DNA from: Haliotis asinina
Lineage: Eukaryota > Mollusca > Gastropoda > Lepetellida > Haliotidae
Assembly: GCF_037392515.1 (NCBI RefSeq)
Contig: NC_090291.1
Coordinates: 42,029,001 to 42,093,000 of the forward strand
Length of the DNA: 64,000 bases
Direction of reading: 5' to 3'
Position 1 is the stretch's first letter. Every line of letters begins with the position of its first letter. The position numbers were made by a program, and so were the translations under genes. The notes beneath the pieces are model-generated. The model worked only from the letters and a program-made list of their open reading frames with translations, was not told where the DNA came from and made no database searches. This document shows, piece after piece, positions 59,101 to 64,000 of the stretch.

Positions 59101-62100
59101 ACAAGAACATTACTGAGCTCATTGGAACGCTGTCGAGGTTGCCGTTCTCTGACGATGTGTTTTCCATTGACGCTGAGGACGCCCTAGTGGCGCTTCAAGG
59201 TCACCTCCTGGAACTACTAAAAGGGTACTGGGTCCCTCGGCACGTGCTGCACGTGCTCAACACAACCAGCGTGGAAGTCCTGAAGGTGGGCAATCTGTTA
59301 TGTAGAGTCACTGAGTGGAGCTATCTTTGCTTCGAACATTATTTGAACCAAGAACCAGGCAGTCGGTTCGAAGTTAGGTCATGCTGAAGATCCTATCTGG
59401 ATTAGGAGGCTATAATGGGTGCACACACAGAATGTTTCAATACTGCGCAAAACCCAACTCAGTCACAAATATGAGTAGGTTGTTTTGAAAGTTTTGGTAT
59501 AGTTTTGCCTGTCCATGAATGCTAATCAGGGTGAATTAGGGATATGGAACTATGGTTATCGGATCTTGACACGACCACGGGGCGTAACTCCGCATGTCAA
59601 GACCACCGGCAGATTGTTTGATACTAATATATTCAATGATTCTTACCTAGCTCTGTAGAACCAAACGGAATTTGTTTTCAGCCGCTCTTCAGCAGGTGTG
59701 AGGGTGAAGATTTAAGTTTTGACGAGGTGGACAGAATGGTCAGATGCCGCAGGATGTTCCCCAAGTTTGTCCTCGCTCAACCAGAAGGTGTCCCCACGGA
59801 GGTGTTCGCGTCAGTCACAGAAAAGGACGACCCCCGCTTGCCGCCACCCTCACCGGACTTTAGCGAGCCCAGAGAAGTAAAACCAGAGGACCTACTAATG
59901 CTTTGGGGAGGTGAGCATGTGAAGGACATGAAGAAAAACAGTCTAGTTTGCAAGACCAGCAACATGTTAGTACAACATCAGTTTCGCCGGTGGGTAAACT
60001 CTGTCTATGCTCAACCAGAAGTTGTCCGCCGTCAACTACCCTTTCTTTCAAACTCCGGCGCAGCGATGGCTTAGCACAACATCGCTGCCACTGGCTAGTT
60101 TGCTCATCACGTGACCAGACATTTCTCTTGTTTGTAAACGAATGGAAAACCATGGAATTGGCAGGATCCAGACATCAGACAACATGCTTAGTTCTACAAA
60201 GGCAGAATGTAACTTACATTCTTCTGTAAGGTAAAAAAGTACTGTAATGTTCTGGATACAGTGTAGTTAAAGAAGCTTTGATGAAATATTCATTTACAAC
60301 ATTCAGAACACAGCTGCTTGGTTCAATCCAAGGTTCAGCCTCCAGTTGATAAATCGGACGACACCAACTGCCAGTACGGTCCTTTTTCAACAACCCGTAC
60401 ACTTGATTTGTTTACATGGACAACTACTACAGTTATTGTTTTTGTGAATATCTTAGTTTGTATGTATTGACGGAAGCTACATACCTCATTCAGTCTAAAA
60501 ATATACGATACGTCACGTGAGTTCAATTGATAATGGTGTAAATACGTCGAGAGGAATCGACTTCTCGTCTTTTTCGATTCTGCGGCTACAGACGTGTCAA
60601 GAAATGCTTCAATTGTCATATATAATGTTGCATGGTCAACTCACATAGGGGTTGAAATCCACGACCATTCAGCTTATCAGACAAGTCGATTCCATAAACA
60701 TTTGTTACTAAGAAATATCCAAACATTTTAAAGTTTGGGACTCACTCTCTTCTCTTCTCTGTCTATTTGGGAAAGGGTAGCTGACGACGGCCAACATCCG
60801 GTTGAGCACAGGCAGAGTTTTCCCCCTGTGAGTGTTGCTGTGTCAACACCCAGTCACCTTGTTATTTTGGTTGAGACGAATTTTGGATTTAAGATCATTG
60901 GATTTTAGCTATTACTTATGTTACATCTTTTGCCTTGTGTGGGGTTGGGTTAGGGTAGCCTTGTGGTTAAGGCGTTCGCTCGTTACGCCGAAAACCCTGG
61001 TTCGATTCCCTACATGGGTTCAATGTGTGAAACTCATTTTGTTCTCTGGCGTCCCCCGCTGTGCTATTGCCGGAATATCGCTTATTAATACGTTCCGATT
61101 CTTTCTATCACATAAACTGCAGTGTCTTCAAATTTGGTTACAGCCTACATAGGGGATTATGCAGACACCAGTCGATTTGGGTAAAGCTAACCTTGTGTTG
61201 AAGGTCACCGTGACACTTTGACCACTTTCAGAACTTATGTAAACGCGATATCTCATTGCACCCAGTGTCTTCAGTTATGTTGACAGGAGTCTTTTATGTG
61301 ACCAAAAAATAACAAGTAGTAAATATGTTAAAAATATTTCTTCTTAGCGGTGGGGGACATTGCCACATTAGTGGCAAACATTTGTTTGTACATACATTAA
61401 ATATAATGATAACTTGTATACAGGAGCACCCATAAAACCTCCTGAAGAGACCACTACCGAAGTAGAGAGCTACTCTGTGTCCAGACCTTGGTCAGCGGTA
61501 TCCTGGGCAGATGACGATGACGGCAACGGCACTGTCACCCCAGATAGTCCATGCAGGGAGTGGACCTCACCCTCACGCGGAGACGACTTCGACAACAGCA
61601 CGAGAACTCCGTCAGGGTCGTCTGTGTCGAATCTGCTACGGGAAACATCGAGCATTGAGATGTCGGACAACAGTCTCAGTCGAATGGTTCTGTCCAGCAT
61701 AACCCCAAAGAAACTGGGGAACATGTCGCTTCTTCTTAAGACCTATGTTTTAGGGCGGAGGGATCACAGGACAAACCCTCCGCGTGTGAGTAATCGCATC
61801 CTGTGCGCGCTTGTTTCAGACAACCTCGCTGGGTTTCCGTTCTTGCAGTTTCTTCAGAGGAAGAATCTGATTCTCGACATTAACTACCTCAACTTCTGGG
61901 AAGACGTGAGGAGTTATTTGAGGACGGACGACAAGCTGGACAGCCACGGTAACAGCAGTAGGAAGGTCATGGCAAGGAAGCTGGCGGAACGATACCTTTT
62001 GTCATCTGATGATGAAGCTATTTTCTCAGAGGGGCTCAAAATGGCGTTGTTGGACACTCTCTCGCGTGGAGATGACGAGTCGCTGTTGTTTTCCGCACAC

Positions 62101-64000
62101 GACATCGTTTCCAGTGTAAGTAGTCATGTATGATCAAATGGTTCTTGTCTGATCAGTGAAATCCGGATTAGAATTTACTATCTATGCTTGTAACGGGCGA
62201 CTAAGGGAATCGGGTGGTCAGATGACTTGGTTGACAGTGACAGATGTGAGTTCCGTAGATCGATGCCAGATCGACGCCATATTGCAGGGATGTTGCCGAG
62301 TTCAGCGTTAAACAATGAAAAGCCAAAGCAAAAGTCAAATGGTTGTGTTATAGGAAGATGACAATTGGTTAACGCAACATGGTCAGTGAATTAAATCTCG
62401 AACTGCCGAAATTCTTCCCGTGGTCAGTTTACGGTAGTCGTAAAAAACGTTTGCCAGTGAGTTTGGTTTGACGTCGCTTTCATCATTATTTCATATATGT
62501 AATTGCTTAAAGTTTAAGAGCATGCCGTACAAATTAAAAACTACCGAAGTTTGATGCTGACAGCTCTTGGCTCATTCGGGATAGGAACTCACAATCTGTG
62601 GAACTCTTCAGTCTTTACGGCTAATTGAAACAGCGTTATCCACCACCCGTGTTCCCTGTTTACTCTCATATATTTCTTTGAAACATGGTTAAAATAACGT
62701 CCTCCATGAAAGTAATCCCTGTTCTCCCTTAGTTTGTTATCGTCGTATAGTGAACTCCAACAGGTGCGCGAGACACCGGAACTGAAGCAAACAGATAATA
62801 TATCTTTCAGAGTCTCAATATTTCATGGAAGAAGTATGCTAAGATTGATAGACGGAAGTTCGTCAGAGCCGCGGTAGGTACGAACAGAACTATAAGACTC
62901 TTCCCGAAATGTGCATCGTTGCTTAAAAATAAATTAATATTTATGGGGTATTAGACGGGAGAATTTACATATTATTGTTAAGCGATGTAAATTGTCTGAC
63001 CCAAATTCGCTTAATTACAGAAAGCCGTCATGAAGCAGGAATACTGCAACATTAAATAAATAAATAAATAATAAATAAGGGATTGTACCATAAAACAACA
63101 TTCTGTGTCAGATGGTGACGTCCATCTGTTCCAGTGCGGCAAACGGTTCATGCTGTTTGTGAATAGCCTTCAGTCACCTGTGCCACGAGTTCGGGTTCCA
63201 ACTGGGGACACAGACCCTCTGTACTTTGCGGACGCACGTCAACGTGTTCAGGGTAAAGTGGACAGCGAATGCAGCTCTGACTCATCCTCCCCCCTGCCCC
63301 CATACGACAACGTCTACGTGAAACCCCTCGGCGAAGAACACAGGACAAAGGCATTGGAACAAACGGTTATTTCATCAGTAGACGGTTAGTGATTGTCAAA
63401 TGAGGACTGTATTCTTCAAGCATTGCTTCTAGGTTAATCTGCATGTTGCGGCACTACTGTCTCACGGTTCATTCCACGATCCGTTTATCCAGAACAATGA
63501 TCGAGAAAGAAATCGCTTTCAAATACGGCTAACAGGAAAGCGATAAAACGAGGCAGGATACTTCTTGTTCCATCGCTTTTTCCTTTCGTGAACTTGAAGA
63601 TTAGAAAGCGATATCCCCTCTCGGTCAAGTGGTTGACATCATGAGCACCGATCAAGTGCCTGGTAATGTCATGACCTGAACAAGATGATCATGGCGCTGG
63701 TACCGTCAGTCAAATAAGGGGCAGTGGGGTGGCCTAGTGGTTAAAGCGATCGCTCGTCACATCCATTGGGTTCTATTCCCCAAAATGGGTACAATGTTTG
63801 AAGCCCTTTTCTAGTGTCCCCCGCTATGATTTTAATGGAATATTGATAAAAGCAACCTAAAACCATACTCACTCACTCAGTCGAACAATTTAGTTTTGAA
63901 CTTTTGTCATTATGGGGAATTAAACCGCGAACATAGATTTAAAGTATTTCAATCTCCCGATCACAGGTTACACGATGAATCCCACGTGCACGGTGGCGGA
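54357..64000 (+). CDS. RGSL1: Regulator of G-protein signalling-like protein, RGSL1-like (N-terminal ~690 codons, continues past the window)
   Basis: Eleven exons join in frame: 54357-54378, 55356-55441, 56390-56467, 56882-57023, 58095-58355, 59077-59285, 59682-59910, 61424-62115, 62811-62873, 63135-63384, 63967-64000+. Residues ~8-110 hold FVDHFNVFLSLPVFGQQ and VINWLREERFPYFRKTRLYA, like the first RGS-homology region of RGSL1/RGS22. Residues ~120-270 contain QSMSGTNGERVYNCWLDIE and LQGHLLELLKGYWVPRHVL. Residues ~475-570 form an RGS-like domain (LAGFPFLQFLQRKNLILDIN, NFWEDVRSYLR). CGKRFMLFVNS follows in exon 10. Residues ~345-425 are an acidic Ser/Thr-rich linker. Segment order fits RGSL1 from memory better than RGS22. 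RGS domains normally speed GTP hydrolysis by G-alpha; whether these do is unknown. The donor after 57023 (GTCGAG) and the join of exons 9 and 10 are the weakest points. Confidence 0.82.
56090..56134. repeat. Tetranucleotide microsatellite (TTAG)n
   Basis: Two GTAG units and then about nine TTAG units, in the RGS-like gene's second intron. Confidence 0.95.
56537..56569. repeat. Perfect hairpin, 13-bp stem and 7-nt loop
   Basis: TTCTGGGCTAATG (56537-56549), loop CTTGCAA, CATTAGCCCAGAA (56557-56569), with no mismatch. In an intron of the RGS-like gene. Confidence 0.9.
57847..57900 (+). mobile_element. SINE-B tail fragment
   Basis: ACCGCCGCTATTTCGCTGGA and GAGTGCGGAGTAAAACTATC. Confidence 0.65.
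57935..58036 (-). mobile_element. SINE-A fragment, the one antisense copy
   Basis: + text AAAAATGGGCTTTACACGTG, TGAACGCTTTAAGCGCTGCA, TTACCTCCC: head and centre on the - strand, tail missing, in a + strand gene. It abuts a SINE-B tail fragment, so this spot is rearranged. Confidence 0.7.
60945..61090 (+). mobile_element. SINE-A copy
   Basis: TTAGGGTAGCCTTGTGGTTA (A box), GCGTTCGCTCGTTACGCCGA, CTGGTTCGATTCCCTACATG (perfect B box). The tail breaks off after GGAATATCGCT. Confidence 0.9.
62181..62315 (+). mobile_element. SINE-B copy, diverged
   Basis: GCTTGTAACGGGCGACTAAG, GAATCGGGTGGTCAGATGAC, GACGCCATATTGCAGGGATG, TTCAGCGTTAAAC. In the intron after exon 8 of the RGS-like gene. Confidence 0.75.
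63718..63879 (+). mobile_element. SINE-A copy
   Basis: GGGGTGGCCTAGTGGTTAAA (A box), GCGATCGCTCGTCAC, GGGTTCTATTCCCC (B box), AAATGGGTACAATGTTTGAA, tail GATAAAAGCAACCTAAAACC then ACTCACTCACTC. Confidence 0.9.

Noticed and set aside
59911-60074. Continuation of the open frame beyond RGS-like exon 7
   Set aside because: A GTGAGC donor at 59911 joins in phase with the exon at 61424. The extra codons would be intron read-through, possible as an alternative end but unsupported.
63112-63134. Earlier acceptor (TGTGTCAG) for RGS-like exon 10
   Set aside because: It would require the preceding exon to end in another phase. The acceptor ending at 63134 keeps the frame, though the earlier one cannot be excluded if an exon is missing between 62873 and 63112.

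Overview
The window looks like nuclear DNA of a marine gastropod, most likely an abalone (Haliotis) or a close vetigastropod. Supporting signs are split genes with GT-AG introns, AT-rich intergenic DNA full of short non-autonomous transposons, and many copies of two SINE-like repeats whose 3' end reads roughly ATATTGCTRAAAGCGGCGTAAAACTAAACTCACTCACTC (split here as ATATTGCTRAAAGCGGCG / TAAAACTAAACTCACTC). I associate that tail with abalone from memory. No prokaryotic operon, rRNA gene, functional tRNA gene, CRISPR array or retroviral element was seen.

Four host genes are supported. (1) About 3.4-18.7 kb, + strand: the C-terminal half of a kinesin-3 motor of the KIF28P/KLP-6 type, in ten phase-0 exons; its motor domain lies before position 1. 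It ends in a CaaX-type tetrapeptide. (2) 41.7-32.4 kb, - strand: a complete E2F4/5 transcription factor, nine exons, 358 codons, with DNA-binding domain, dimerisation and marked-box regions and the C-terminal pocket-protein motif. (3) 44.2-45.6 kb, + strand: a single-exon BTB-BACK protein of the BTBD17 type, 481 codons. (4) 54.36 kb to the end, + strand: the N-terminal ~690 codons of an RGS-like protein that best fits RGSL1 in my memory. The kinesin and E2F genes converge on an ~13.7-kb gene-free stretch. E2F and the BTB gene diverge from a ~2.4-kb spacer.

The rest is repeats. SINE-A has a tRNA-like head (A box TAGCCTAGTGG, B box GGTTCGATTCC). SINE-B has a different head (GGTCCCGGGTNGAATAGGCC) but the same tail. 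SINE-C is tRNA-Ser/Leu-like. There are TIR elements with visible target duplications (hAT-like with 5-bp TSD, a 603-bp element with ~9-bp TSD, a TA-flanked 408-bp element, a 904-bp element), a decayed Tc1/mariner copy, and several tandem arrays: 83 bp at a splice donor, 66 bp, ~165 bp, ~28 bp, a 120-bp duplication, and hexamers.

The most striking large-scale pattern is that SINE-A and SINE-B orientation follows the direction of the neighbouring gene in 27 of 28 recognised copies. It flips between the convergent gene ends and again across the divergent promoter region.
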